From positions 3,092 through 67,091 of the forward strand of contig CAYMKL010000024.1 of NCBI GenBank assembly GCA_964390805.1: a DNA stretch of 64,000 nucleotides, given 5' to 3'. Source of the stretch: CAYMKL01 sp964390805. GTDB lineage: Bacteria > Chloroflexota > Anaerolineae > VGOG01. The notes under the pieces are model-generated. The model saw only the letters and a list, made by a program, of their open reading frames with translations, was not told the DNA's origin and searched no databases. Positions 16,855-25,908 of the stretch are shown in pieces. The stretch's first letter is position 1, and each line of letters opens with the position of its first letter. Both the position numbers and the translations under genes were made by a program.

Positions 16855-19800
16855 ATGCTTCCTCCAGAGATGATCGTCACCATCGAGAAAATCGGCCCGC
16901 ACCCCGACGGCGGCGACCACTACCTGGCCGTGACCACCCGCAGCAACGAGGCCGAGATCTGCCGCAATCTTTTCTGCTTCAAACCCGACCTGCTGATTGA
17001 CTTCGAGCCGCAGTGGATGCTGGAGAAGGCGGTACCACGCTACAACGGCGAATGGGTCAAGCGCGGAGAGATGGATGCCACCCGGTTGGACGAGGAGGAG
17101 GCCAACCTCGCGACCTACGGCCAGCGGCTCTACGGCTTTCTCTTTGGCGACGGTGAGGATCTAAACGCCTTTCTGCGCTTCAACGACAGCTACCGCCACC
17201 AGGCCCGCCTGACTCTGGCCATGCACGGCAACGCGGCCGCGCTGTGGCGGCTGCCCTGGGAGTACCTGCACGACGGCGACGCTTTCCTGGCCCTGCACGG
17301 TCGCTTCCTGCTCAGCCGGGTGCCCCACGGACTGGGACAGATGGAGCCGCCGCCCGCACCCCTGCCCCTGCGCATCCTGGTGATCATCGCCGCGCCCGAT
17401 GACCAGAAACCCCTCGACACCGAGGAGGAGATCGGCGTGATCCAGGCCGCGCTGGACGAGGCGGTGCGGGCCGGCCGCGTGCGGGTCGAGTATCTGGACG
17501 ACGCCACCCTGCCCGCCATCGGCGACACGCTGCGCCGCTTCCAGCCCCACGTGCTGCACTACACCGGCCACGGCTCCTACGATCCCCAAAAAGAGCGGAG
17601 CTACCTGGCCTTGGAAGACGAGGGCGGCAGAACCCGTCCCGCCGGCATCGCCGAACTGCGCCCCCACCTGAAGGATGCCCGCAACCTGCGCCTGGTGGTG
17701 CTCTCCGGCTGCCAGACCGCCCGGACCAGCGACGTGGACGCCTTCCGCGGTGTGGCCACCGGCCTGCTGCAGGAGAGCATCCCCGCAGTGCTAGCCATGC
17801 AGTTCTCCATCCTCGACCTGTCGGGCATCAAGCTGGCGGAGGCGTTTTACGCAGCCCTGGCCCAGGGCGACACCCCCACCCAGGCCGCCCAGCGCGTCCG
17901 GCTGGCCCTGTGGCAATTCGACGAGGGGCCGGGCTACGATTGGGGCATCTCCGCCCTCTACCTGCGTGCCCAGGGGATGCGCCTGATTGACCCGACCCAG
18001 GCTGCGGAAGTCCCCGCAGATCTCCGCAGTCTGATTGACGTGGGCGGCCTGCCCCTGCCGCCCTATTTCGTGGGGCGCAAGCCGCAACTGCGTACCCTGC
18101 GCCGCGCCCTGCGGGAGCACACCGTCAACGCCGCCTTCGTGCGGGGCATCGGCGGCATGGGCAAGAGCAGCTTGGCGGCCAAGCTGCTGCAGCGCCCCGG
18201 CACCGAGTTGGACGGTGCGCTGGTGGTCCGCTGCCACGAGGTGGCCCCCCTGGACATCCCGGCCAAGCTGGCCCGCTTCCTGGAGGCCCAGGGGAAGGCC
18301 GGCCACGCCGAAGCCGCCGCCCTGCTCCTCGACAGCCGCCTGCCCCCCAAAGGCCGCGCCCGCCAGGCCCTCAGCCTCATCGCCGACCGCCGCTACGTCT
18401 TCGTTTTCGACAACTTCGAGAGCGTGATGGAGATTCCCACCCTCACCCCCGGCCCCTCTCCCTCCGAGGGAGAGGGGAGCTCTGCCTTCGACGTCGCCGA
18501 CCCCGACCTGGCCGGCCTGCTGGCCGGGCTGCTGCAAGCTCACTGGCGGGGGCTGTGCCTGTTCACCGGGCGCTTCCGCTGGCGCGGCCTGGACGAGCAC
18601 CTGGGCCGGGGCACGGCTGACGAGATCCACCTGCCGGCCCTCACCGCCCGCCAGACCATCATGCTCATGGACAACCTGCCCCGCCTGCGCCTGCAGCCGC
18701 TCCAGACCAAGATCGAACTGTACAAGAAAGTGGGCGGCCACCCCAAGAGCATCGAGCTGCTGGAGGGCTGGCTGGCCAGTGGCCGCGTGACCGATGGTTC
18801 GACGGCGCTCACCACAAGCCTACTGGCTGACCCCAACCTGGACGGCCTGCTGGCCCAGGAGTGGGAAGACTACTTCCTGCGGGCACTGCTGGCCCAGTTG
18901 AGGCCGACAGAGCGCGTGGCCCTCACCCGTCTCAGCATCTTTCGCACCCGGCTAGGCGACGAGGCATTTGACTATGCCGGCGTGGAGGCGGCCACCGCAC
19001 GCCGCTGGCTGGACCTCTCGCTGCTGCAGCGGGAGCGGGTGGAGGTGCTTGACTTGCCCAAGGAGATGCAATCCCTACTACACCTGCTGCCCGAAGCCGA
19101 GCGCGGCAAGCTGATGCGTGCCGAGAGCCACAGCGTCCACCCCGTGGTGGGCGAGTACCTGCTGGGCCAGGTGCCCACCAACGAATTGCACGAGCTGCAC
19201 ACCTGGGCCGCCGCCTACCACGGCCAGCCGTTTGTGGAGATGGCGCGGCAGGTCATCGTCCGGTCTGGTCAGAGCTTGTCCGAGGAGCAGATTGAGCAAG
19301 AAGCCTGCAGGGGCGCTGTTAGATTTGCCACCCACCGCACCGACGACCTGGCCCAGGCCCACGCCGCCATGGCCCGCGCCCTGGAATGGCAGCACCACCT
19401 CTTCCAGGCTGGCGCCTACGAGGCAGCAGGCGATATTGTCACCGCTGTCATACCTGTTCTGTACCGCTGGGGCGAGCGTGACCGGGCCAAGGCCCTGCTG
19501 CGCGGCAGCACCGAGACGCTGGAAGGTTTCGACAAAGCCGTCGCCCAGGGCAACCTGACCCAATTATTGGCAGAAGAGGGCAAGTTGGAGGAGGCACTGG
19601 TGAACACCAAGAAGGCTTATCGCACGTTTGAGGCAATTGGGGACAAACGAAATATGTCGGTAGCGCTGAATCACCAGAGTAACATCTATGTGATGATGGG
19701 CCGCCATGAAGACGCGATTACCACAAGTGAAAGGCAGCTGGAACTTGACCGAGAACTCAAGGATGAGAGAGGCCAGGCCATCAGCCTGCACCAACTCTCC

Positions 19801-20343
19801 GTCCTCTACAGGCGCCAGGGTGACTATGCCACGGCGCTGGCCTGCAGCGAGGAAGCGGAGAAACTAAATCGTAAGCTCAATCATGAGGTCGGTGTTGCCC
19901 CAAATCTCCACCAGCAGGGCCTCATCCTCAACGACATGGCCCGCGCAGCGCAGACCCACAAGGAGCGCACGACCCACCGCCGCGCCGCGGCCGAACGCTT
20001 CCAGCAAAGCCTGGCCATCAAACGGCGCATCGGGTACGAAGGCGGCGTCGCCGACTCGCTGGGCGAACTGGGCAAGCTGCTGATGGACGCCGGGCAGATG
20101 CGCGAGGCGATTGCAGCATTTACCGAGGCCTTGGAAATTGATCAGCAGCTAGGGCGACCTGCTAAGGTAGCCACCGACCTCGAATTCCTGGGCAGCGTCC
20201 ACGAACTCCAGGGCCAGTACGCCGCCGCGCTGGAGAAGTACCAGCAGGCGTTGAAATTGGCGCGACAGTATAGCTCGCCGCAACATGTCGCCATCGTGGA
20301 GAACCACATCGCCCGGGTGCAGGCCAAGCTGGGGGGTGGGTGA
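16855..20343 (+). CDS. CHAT protease - STAND NTPase - TPR protein
   Basis: A 1,162-aa multidomain protein. A CHAT (caspase-like) domain fills about 60-375, with the dyad His239 (HYTGHGSYD) and Cys286 (VVLSGCQTAR). A STAND/NB-ARC-like ATPase follows: FVGRKPQLRTL, Walker A GIGGMGKSS (431-439), Walker B YVFVFDNFES (about 514-522). The last ~280 residues are tetratricopeptide repeats. This is the layout of signal-sensing conflict proteins, in which TPRs sense, the NTPase switches and the protease executes. An in-frame palindromic insert encodes LTPGPSPSEGEG (about 530-541) right after Walker B, a spot that should be a loop. ATG 16855 has a strong AGGAGG; the GTG at 16831 is rejected. Confidence 0.88.
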   Translation: MLPPEMIVTIEKIGPHPDGGDHYLAVTTRSNEAEICRNLFCFKPDLLIDFEPQWMLEKAVPRYNGEWVKRGEMDATRLDEEEANLATYGQRLYGFLFGDGEDLNAFLRFNDSYRHQARLTLAMHGNAAALWRLPWEYLHDGDAFLALHGRFLLSRVPHGLGQMEPPPAPLPLRILVIIAAPDDQKPLDTEEEIGVIQAALDEAVRAGRVRVEYLDDATLPAIGDTLRRFQPHVLHYTGHGSYDPQKERSYLALEDEGGRTRPAGIAELRPHLKDARNLRLVVLSGCQTARTSDVDAFRGVATGLLQESIPAVLAMQFSILDLSGIKLAEAFYAALAQGDTPTQAAQRVRLALWQFDEGPGYDWGISALYLRAQGMRLIDPTQAAEVPADLRSLIDVGGLPLPPYFVGRKPQLRTLRRALREHTVNAAFVRGIGGMGKSSLAAKLLQRPGTELDGALVVRCHEVAPLDIPAKLARFLEAQGKAGHAEAAALLLDSRLPPKGRARQALSLIADRRYVFVFDNFESVMEIPTLTPGPSPSEGEGSSAFDVADPDLAGLLAGLLQAHWRGLCLFTGRFRWRGLDEHLGRGTADEIHLPALTARQTIMLMDNLPRLRLQPLQTKIELYKKVGGHPKSIELLEGWLASGRVTDGSTALTTSLLADPNLDGLLAQEWEDYFLRALLAQLRPTERVALTRLSIFRTRLGDEAFDYAGVEAATARRWLDLSLLQRERVEVLDLPKEMQSLLHLLPEAERGKLMRAESHSVHPVVGEYLLGQVPTNELHELHTWAAAYHGQPFVEMARQVIVRSGQSLSEEQIEQEACRGAVRFATHRTDDLAQAHAAMARALEWQHHLFQAGAYEAAGDIVTAVIPVLYRWGERDRAKALLRGSTETLEGFDKAVAQGNLTQLLAEEGKLEEALVNTKKAYRTFEAIGDKRNMSVALNHQSNIYVMMGRHEDAITTSERQLELDRELKDERGQAISLHQLSVLYRRQGDYATALACSEEAEKLNRKLNHEVGVAPNLHQQGLILNDMARAAQTHKERTTHRRAAAERFQQSLAIKRRIGYEGGVADSLGELGKLLMDAGQMREAIAAFTEALEIDQQLGRPAKVATDLEFLGSVHELQGQYAAALEKYQQALKLARQYSSPQHVAIVENHIARVQAKLGGG

Positions 20344-20426
20344 GGGGTTTGGGCCTGCTGCGGCAAGCTCAAAGTCAAGCGCCCCGCCGTTTTTCGGTTG
20401 GGGCGCTTGCTGTGTATCAGACGTGT

Positions 20427-20573
20427 CTGCTCACCTTATGCTCGCAGCGGACCCTAGTCCGCTGCTCCAACGACGATGACCAACGCTTAAAACTGTGAAA
20501 CATGCGCCTGGCCAGGGCTACAACGACCGCTGAGACCGCTGGACTAGGGTCCAGCGGGAGCAGGTGAGCAGTA
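20427..20573. repeat. 147-bp imperfect inverted-repeat element between convergent genes
   Basis: The outer arms (CTGCTCACCT...GCTC...GGACCCTAGTCC, 20427-20460, and the reverse complement at 20541-20571) pair over roughly 30 bp. Each arm also contains its own palindrome: CAGCGGACCCTAGTCCGCTG at 20445-20464 and CCGCTGGACTAGGGTCCAGCGG at 20536-20557. The unit sits between the ends of the CHAT gene and adenine deaminase. It could be a MITE-like insertion or act as a strong two-way transcription barrier. No gene was seen in 20344-20616. Confidence 0.55.
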
Positions 20574-20616
20574 ACATCGGACGATGCGCAGGATTTACGG
20601 ATTCCTCCTCAGTCCG

Positions 20617-22389
20617 TTAAATCCCTCCAGTCCGTTGTTCCTCGAACAGAGGCACAAACTCAAACCGGTTCACGTCCACCAGCCCCTTGTCGGTGAGCTT
20701 CAGCGCGGGGATGACGGGCAGGGCCAGGAAGCTCATGGTCATGAAGGGGTCATGCAACTGCGAGCCCATCTCCTGGGCCACGGCCAGGAGCTCGTCCATC
20801 TCCTCTCGCACCACCTCCAGGGGTTGGTCGGACATCAGGCCGGCGATGGGCAGCGGCAGGCAGGCCCGCACCGCGCCGTTTTCCACCGCCGCCAATCCTC
20901 CCCCCATGTCCGCCACGGCCCTGGCGGCGGCCATCATGTCCGCGTCGTTGGCGCCCACCACGATGAGGTTGTGGGAGTCGTGGCCCACTGAGGAGGCGAT
21001 GGCCCCCCGCTTCAGGCCGAAGCCCTTCACGAAGCCTAGCCCCGTGTTGCCCGTGCCCTGGTGACGCTCGATGACGGCTATCTTCAGGATGTCCCGCTCC
21101 ACGTCGGCCACCGCCAACCCGTCCTCCACTTTGACCTCCAGGCTCAGTCCCTCGGTGACGATCTGATCGGGGATCACCCCGACGACCCTGGCCCTTCGAC
21201 CCTGCTCAGGACAGGCCCGCCGCCCCCTGGCCGGTATCCTGAGGTCAACCCCTGCCCAGTTGACGTTGACCGAGCCACGCACGTGTGCCGTAGCCGCTTT
21301 GACAACGCCGGGCGCCATCCGCCCCTCCTCGGCCACCAACTGTCCGCCGCTGAAGACCTTCTCGATGCGCAGGCTCTCGAAATCGGCGATCACCACCAGA
21401 TCGGCCCGATAGCCGGGGGCGATAGCGCCTCTGTCCCGAAGGCCGAAGCGCTCCGCTGCATTGATAGTCGCCATCTGAATGGCCGTAATCGGATCCAGTC
21501 CCTGGCCGATGGCCATTTTCACCAGGCTGTCAATGTGCCCTTCGTCAAGGAGATCGGCGGGATGGCGGTCGTCGGTGACGAGCAGGCAGCGCCGCGCGTT
21601 CTCGGGCGTCACCACAGGCAGCAGGTCTTTCAGGTTGCGGGCTGTCGTTCCCTCGCGGATCATGACGTACATGCCCAGGCGGAGCCTCTCGCGCGCCTCC
21701 TCCAGGGTGGTGCACTCGTGATCCGAGGTGATGCCAGCGGCAATGTAGGCCTGCAGGTCATGGCCCGACAGGCCGGGCGCGTGGCCGTCGAGGGGGTGGC
21801 CGGCGAAGGCGCGGATCTTGTCCAGTACCTCAGGGACGCCGTAGAGCACCCCTGGAAAGTTCATCATCTCCGCCAGGCCCAGCACGCGGGGATGCAGCCG
21901 CTTCATCACATGACGTCGCGGCAGCAGCGGGGCCAAGTCATTCCAGAGCAGTTCGGCGCCGGAGGTCTCCAGGTGGGTGGCCGGCACGCACGATGGGGCC
22001 ATGATGAACACCGTCAGCGGCAGCCCTTCTGATGAGTCCAGCATGTAGCGGACGCCCTCGATGCCCAGCACGTTGGCGATCTCGTGGGGATCGGTGACCA
22101 CGCTGGTAGTGCCTCGGGGCACGACGGCCCTGGCGAACTCCGGCGGAGTCACCATGCTGCTCTCGATGTGCACGTGGCCATCAATGAAACCAGGGCAGAC
22201 GAACCGCCCTGTGAGGTCTATGGTTTCCCTGGCCTGGTAGTCGCCCAGGCCCACGATGCGGTCGCCAGCGATGGCGACGTTGGTCTCGATGATCTCATGG
22301 GAGAAGACATTCACCACTCGGGCGTTTCTGAGCAGTAGATCGGCCTTCTCCTCCCCCCGTGCGAGCTTGATTAGCTCTGCTAGTTCCAT
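20617..22389 (-). CDS. ade: Adenine deaminase
   Basis: A 590-aa amidohydrolase converting adenine to hypoxanthine and ammonia for purine salvage. Metal-binding and family blocks are clear: FVCPGFIDGHVHIESSMV, VVTDPHEIANVLG, GHAPGLSG, GITSDHECTT and VTDDRHPADL. The C-terminal adenine deaminase domain shows SSVGHDSHNLIVVGAN. At about 21187-21228 a GC-rich insert adds ARGRRACPEQGRRAR between the catalytic part and the C-terminal domain. This is a known kind of short palindromic insertion, kept in frame. A GAAAGG site precedes the ATG. Confidence 0.94.
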   Translation of the reverse strand: MELAELIKLARGEEKADLLLRNARVVNVFSHEIIETNVAIAGDRIVGLGDYQARETIDLTGRFVCPGFIDGHVHIESSMVTPPEFARAVVPRGTTSVVTDPHEIANVLGIEGVRYMLDSSEGLPLTVFIMAPSCVPATHLETSGAELLWNDLAPLLPRRHVMKRLHPRVLGLAEMMNFPGVLYGVPEVLDKIRAFAGHPLDGHAPGLSGHDLQAYIAAGITSDHECTTLEEARERLRLGMYVMIREGTTARNLKDLLPVVTPENARRCLLVTDDRHPADLLDEGHIDSLVKMAIGQGLDPITAIQMATINAAERFGLRDRGAIAPGYRADLVVIADFESLRIEKVFSGGQLVAEEGRMAPGVVKAATAHVRGSVNVNWAGVDLRIPARGRRACPEQGRRARVVGVIPDQIVTEGLSLEVKVEDGLAVADVERDILKIAVIERHQGTGNTGLGFVKGFGLKRGAIASSVGHDSHNLIVVGANDADMMAAARAVADMGGGLAAVENGAVRACLPLPIAGLMSDQPLEVVREEMDELLAVAQEMGSQLHDPFMTMSFLALPVIPALKLTDKGLVDVNRFEFVPLFEEQRTGGI

Positions 22390-22406
22390 CTTTGTGGCCT
22401 TTCGCG

Positions 22407-22560
22407 TGTTTTATGATTCAGGGTCTCTGGGATTTCGCAGGGCGAACACGTGTTCTATGCCACATTTGAGTATTTCACGGAGCTAAAACCCAGATGTAGG
22501 GGTGTCGTTGGTTGAAATCCGTGATTACGCTGCGAAATCCCAAAGAGCCATGATTCAAAC
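22407..22560. repeat. 154-bp MITE-like inverted repeat upstream of ade
   Basis: The arm around GTTTTATGATTCAGGGTCTC and GGGATTTCGCAG (22407-22440) is the near-reverse complement of CTGCGAAATCCCAAAGAG plus CCATGATTCAAAC (22530-22560). The core GGGATTTCGCAG/CTGCGAAATCCC pairs exactly over 12 bp. The element sits in the promoter region of ade and beside the decayed dockerin sequence. No ORF is present inside. Confidence 0.5.
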
Positions 22561-22586
22561 CACCCTCTCACTCACACCCCTCTCCC

Positions 22587-22760
22587 CAGTGCGCCGCCAC
22601 CAGCATGATGTCCACGATGTCAATGTTGTCATCGCCGTCGAAGTCGTAGAGTCAGTTGTGGCAAACATCCCTACATTTGCAACGCCAGTGGCTGGCCATT
22701 TTCGTAATTATTATCAACATCCACATCGCCATCGCCGTCGAAGTCACCAAAGAGGACGCA
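22587..22760 (-). pseudogene. Decayed dockerin type I fragment
   Basis: Read on the minus strand, 22587-22640 gives LYDFDGDDNIDIVDIMLVAA, a second dockerin half. It is preceded by MASHWRCKCRDVCHN and an in-frame TGA, and further upstream in another frame by GDFDGDGDVDV. Together they match the two calcium-binding halves of the dockerin in the adjacent gene (GDFNCNCVVDVEDIM, ELYDLDKDNDIDIMDIM). At least one stop and one frameshift break the reading frame. It is a degraded duplicate or the tail of a lost neighbouring gene. Confidence 0.7.
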
Positions 22761-22788
22761 GGGCGTGCTGGTCGGCGTGATCTGTTCA

Positions 22789-25695
22789 TTACTCCAAAGG
22801 TGGCAAGGATGCTAGCGATAGGTCGTCGAACCAAGCCGCTCCAGTCATCGTGGCGCTCCAGTAGCCCAGGCGAGCGGCGATGGTCAGTTCGGTGCTGGAG
22901 CCGGAATTGAAAGCGAAGGCAACATATGTCCAGTCATGGGTGCCCATTAGATCGGGAGAGTGATCCCAAGTGCCGTAAAGGCATAGGTTGGCCCCGACGC
23001 CGTCAGAAACTGCTTCGGTCTTGATCCACCCGCTCAACAGGTAGTCCGTATGAGGCGTCACCGCCACCGTCTGCAACCAGCAAGCATCGTTGGGTGTCAT
23101 CGCTACAATCTTGACGCTCTTGGTGCCGCTATGAGCAATGGAATTATCCCAAACGAAGGTTGCTGTGCCCTGCCACGCGTCTTGGCTCCAGCCCGGCGGA
23201 TCAGCCGTTGGGGAGTAGGCGCCCTCCTCGAAGCCTGGATTGTCCAGAAGATTAGGACTTGGAATAGGCGTCGGTGTCGGCGTTGGAGGTGGGGGTGCTT
23301 CACAAGCATCTCCCCAGCAAGCTGCCACTTTCATGATATCCATGATGTCTATGTCGTTGTCCTTGTCGAGGTCATAGAGTTCTTCATAACAGCTATCCCC
23401 AAGCCGACAACGCCAGCGGCTAGCGACGAGCATGATGTCCTCGACGTCCACTACACAATTACAGTTGAAGTCGCCAAGAAGGGGAGACATGTGCACACCA
23501 AGAGCTACTGGCACCATTTGCGGGCTGCACTGTGTTCCTACTTGACCACTGATAACCAACTCCGCTGTATAGCGGCCATCAGGTACCATCCCGGAGTCAG
23601 CGGCGACCATAACAGGCCCTGTCACAATGGGCGAAGCAAGTCCCACTGAGGGCTGGGCTTGAAGCCAGCTTACTGTTGGAGAGATAGTCACTGTCCAAGT
23701 GATCAAGCCATCACCCTTGTTACGTACCACGATGGTCTTTGGATCTGGGGACGGACCACTCGGCGGGTGAACGAAAGCCAGACGGGGAGGGTCAATATCC
23801 AGTATTCCCAGCGGACATAGGACTTCGCTGATCACCGTGACCTGGGCGTCAGGCAGACTGCCCAACTGGTTTCGCACCGCATCGCTGGCATGGATGAGGT
23901 TCGTATCGCAGAAAGGCACCAGGTTGTCCCCCGCCCACAGAGATAGCCACAGGATCATCTGGTCATCCCGTTCTGGGTCGCTAAGGCCCTGCAGGTCTAA
24001 GGAACCGTTACGGATAGCGGTGTGGATATCCCGCAGTGCTTGCCAGCCGTAGCGCTGGATCAGACTCTCCAAGATAACCACATTGGCAGCCGCGTCTGGC
24101 GTTCCCGTCGCGAGGTAGTGATCTTGATAATAAGCGTAATCAGCATCGTACGAGGAGGAGCCGTAAGGGCAATAGCCAAGGTTCAGAGACGCATTCCGAT
24201 TCAGGAAATTGGCATATCCCTCAACTTCATTTATCCACCAGGGTAGGTAGCCCCGGTTAATGATATATTGCCAGCCATGCCCCAGTTCATGCCACAAGTA
24301 ACCGTGTACAATGTTCCAGTAGGACGTGGTTGGCGCCAAGAGTGCTGTGGTTACTACTTCCCGGTAGACAGCGCAGGGGCCGCCAGCCACGCAGAGCCCA
24401 CCCCACAGCTTAATGGTCGTTCCCCACCAGTCCCACCCTCCGGGTGGGAAGTAGAAACCGAAGCGAAATCGCTTGGCCCACAAATTCAAATTATAGCCCA
24501 TGTAGTTAGCATAACGCTTGTATGCTTCATCCAACAATGCTGCAATTCGATTCTCATATGGCGCGTATACCTCAGGCAGCCAGATATCAAAGTGCTCTGT
24601 GGCCACGCTGTAGTACATCTCGGGCACGCTGGGCGTGGTATAGATCACGTTCATGAAGATGGCTCGTCCTGAAGGCACATCAAAGCGAATCGTAGACGGA
24701 TCAATTATCACAGCGATGTCTGCGTTTTCGTATCGCTCTATGACCACACCTTCGGGCAAGTGGGCGATTAAGGTAGCCGGTCCCCACACCCAATCGTTGC
24801 TGAGATACCACTTCCCCTCGAAAGCGATTGCCCCATCGAGGCGGTCATACTCGATCTTCAGCGACGCCGTGTCGGCAGGCACTACAACCTCGACAACCGT
24901 GCTGGGCTCATCCAGACCTGTCACCGGAGTGTAAGCCAGCGGAGTCCCGTCAGCCATGATAGCCAGGTTCTCGATCAGGGGCGGCAAATAAAAGCGCCGC
25001 GTTCCTGTCCACGGTTGGGATTGGGCATCAATGATGTGCGTGGTCGGGCTTGTTGCATCGGGATAGAAGTTGATGGTACGCAGCCCAACCATCGTCCGAA
25101 GGGCAGCCAGGTCAGGTTGTGGCGGGCCAGGGGGACGAGGTGGCTTCACAAGAACTCGCACAGTGGCGCTATGAGCCAATGTCACGCTGTCGGTCACATC
25201 TACGGCGAAGAGAATCGCCGTCCCGGGCTTGATTGATCGCAACTGAGCAATTGCCTTGCCATCTGCGTCGGTTGGCTCCGCTGGTTGGAAGATGGAATCG
25301 ACCGCGCCTCGACTGGATCGAATCTCAACCCATTTTCCAGGAACCGGTTGGGCGTTCGCGTCCAATAAGGTCACGGTGATAGTCACCGTAGCACGACCAT
25401 CAGCCAACAGTAGAACTGGGTAGGAGGTGACGGTGGAGCGTTCAGCGCTCGTGGAGCTGGTTTGGGCAGCATGGGATACGGCAGGCAGATTTGGCCGAGA
25501 AGCAGGAAGAGAAGCGACAGTAAGGCTGTACGCGAGTATGAGGGTGAGAGAGAGTAAGAGGACGAGACAGCGGCGAGGGAGAGAATTGAGCGAAGACTCA
25601 AGGAAACCTGTGCGGTTCGGCCATACATAGTTTGTCGCTGCGCTCTTCTTGGCCCGACGAAGGGCCAGGAAGAGGGCAAATAGATGCTTCTTCAT
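22789..25695 (-). CDS. Surface gluzincin-like protein with Ig-like, dockerin and carbohydrate-binding-like domains
   Basis: A 968-aa exported protein. A basic N-terminus and a hydrophobic helix at about 43-62 form a signal or anchor. A Big_1/invasin-like Ig module is at about 85-185. A zincin domain follows with H469-E-x-x-H473 (WHELGHGW) and downstream NEVEGYANF supplying a candidate third Glu ligand, so a peptidase-MA-like fold is likely. A BACON-like domain, a dockerin type I pair (about 765-830), a Pro/Thr linker and a C-terminal CBM-like jelly roll (about 845-965, LLDNPGFEEG) complete it. ATG is coupled to a 38-codon ORF by ATGA. Substrate unknown; polysaccharide-associated proteolysis is the simplest guess. 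Confidence 0.75.
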   Translation of the reverse strand: MKKHLFALFLALRRAKKSAATNYVWPNRTGFLESSLNSLPRRCLVLLLSLTLILAYSLTVASLPASRPNLPAVSHAAQTSSTSAERSTVTSYPVLLLADGRATVTITVTLLDANAQPVPGKWVEIRSSRGAVDSIFQPAEPTDADGKAIAQLRSIKPGTAILFAVDVTDSVTLAHSATVRVLVKPPRPPGPPQPDLAALRTMVGLRTINFYPDATSPTTHIIDAQSQPWTGTRRFYLPPLIENLAIMADGTPLAYTPVTGLDEPSTVVEVVVPADTASLKIEYDRLDGAIAFEGKWYLSNDWVWGPATLIAHLPEGVVIERYENADIAVIIDPSTIRFDVPSGRAIFMNVIYTTPSVPEMYYSVATEHFDIWLPEVYAPYENRIAALLDEAYKRYANYMGYNLNLWAKRFRFGFYFPPGGWDWWGTTIKLWGGLCVAGGPCAVYREVVTTALLAPTTSYWNIVHGYLWHELGHGWQYIINRGYLPWWINEVEGYANFLNRNASLNLGYCPYGSSSYDADYAYYQDHYLATGTPDAAANVVILESLIQRYGWQALRDIHTAIRNGSLDLQGLSDPERDDQMILWLSLWAGDNLVPFCDTNLIHASDAVRNQLGSLPDAQVTVISEVLCPLGILDIDPPRLAFVHPPSGPSPDPKTIVVRNKGDGLITWTVTISPTVSWLQAQPSVGLASPIVTGPVMVAADSGMVPDGRYTAELVISGQVGTQCSPQMVPVALGVHMSPLLGDFNCNCVVDVEDIMLVASRWRCRLGDSCYEELYDLDKDNDIDIMDIMKVAACWGDACEAPPPPTPTPTPIPSPNLLDNPGFEEGAYSPTADPPGWSQDAWQGTATFVWDNSIAHSGTKSVKIVAMTPNDACWLQTVAVTPHTDYLLSGWIKTEAVSDGVGANLCLYGTWDHSPDLMGTHDWTYVAFAFNSGSSTELTIAARLGYWSATMTGAAWFDDLSLASLPPLE

Positions 25696-25808
25696 CGGCG
25701 CATCTCCTTGAAGGAAACCCGAAACGCCAGCCTCAGGGCACGCAAAAGCACGGCCTTGGCTGGCGTCTCATCGGTTGCGGTGTTTGCTTCGTTGGCCTGA
25801 GCAACCAT
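25692..25808 (-). CDS. 38-aa small ORF coupled to the dockerin-protein gene
   Basis: ATG at 25808, preceded by GAAGGTG, opens a 38-codon frame beginning MVAQANEANTATDETPAKAV and ending FKEMRR. Its TGA overlaps the ATG of the 968-aa gene (ATGA), and the last codons contain AAGGAGATG, the ribosome site of that gene. It is basic and amphipathic in the second half, with no recognised family. It may be a leader ORF for coupling or a genuine small protein. Confidence 0.45.
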   Translation of the reverse strand: MVAQANEANTATDETPAKAVLLRALRLAFRVSFKEMRR

Positions 25809-25908
25809 CAAGGGCACCTTCGCACCCATCGGCTAAGCTCTGTTGAGCCACTGCAATTATCACATTGAGAAGTGTTTGGCAAGAGAACGTTCTTAACCTC
25901 TCCCTTGG

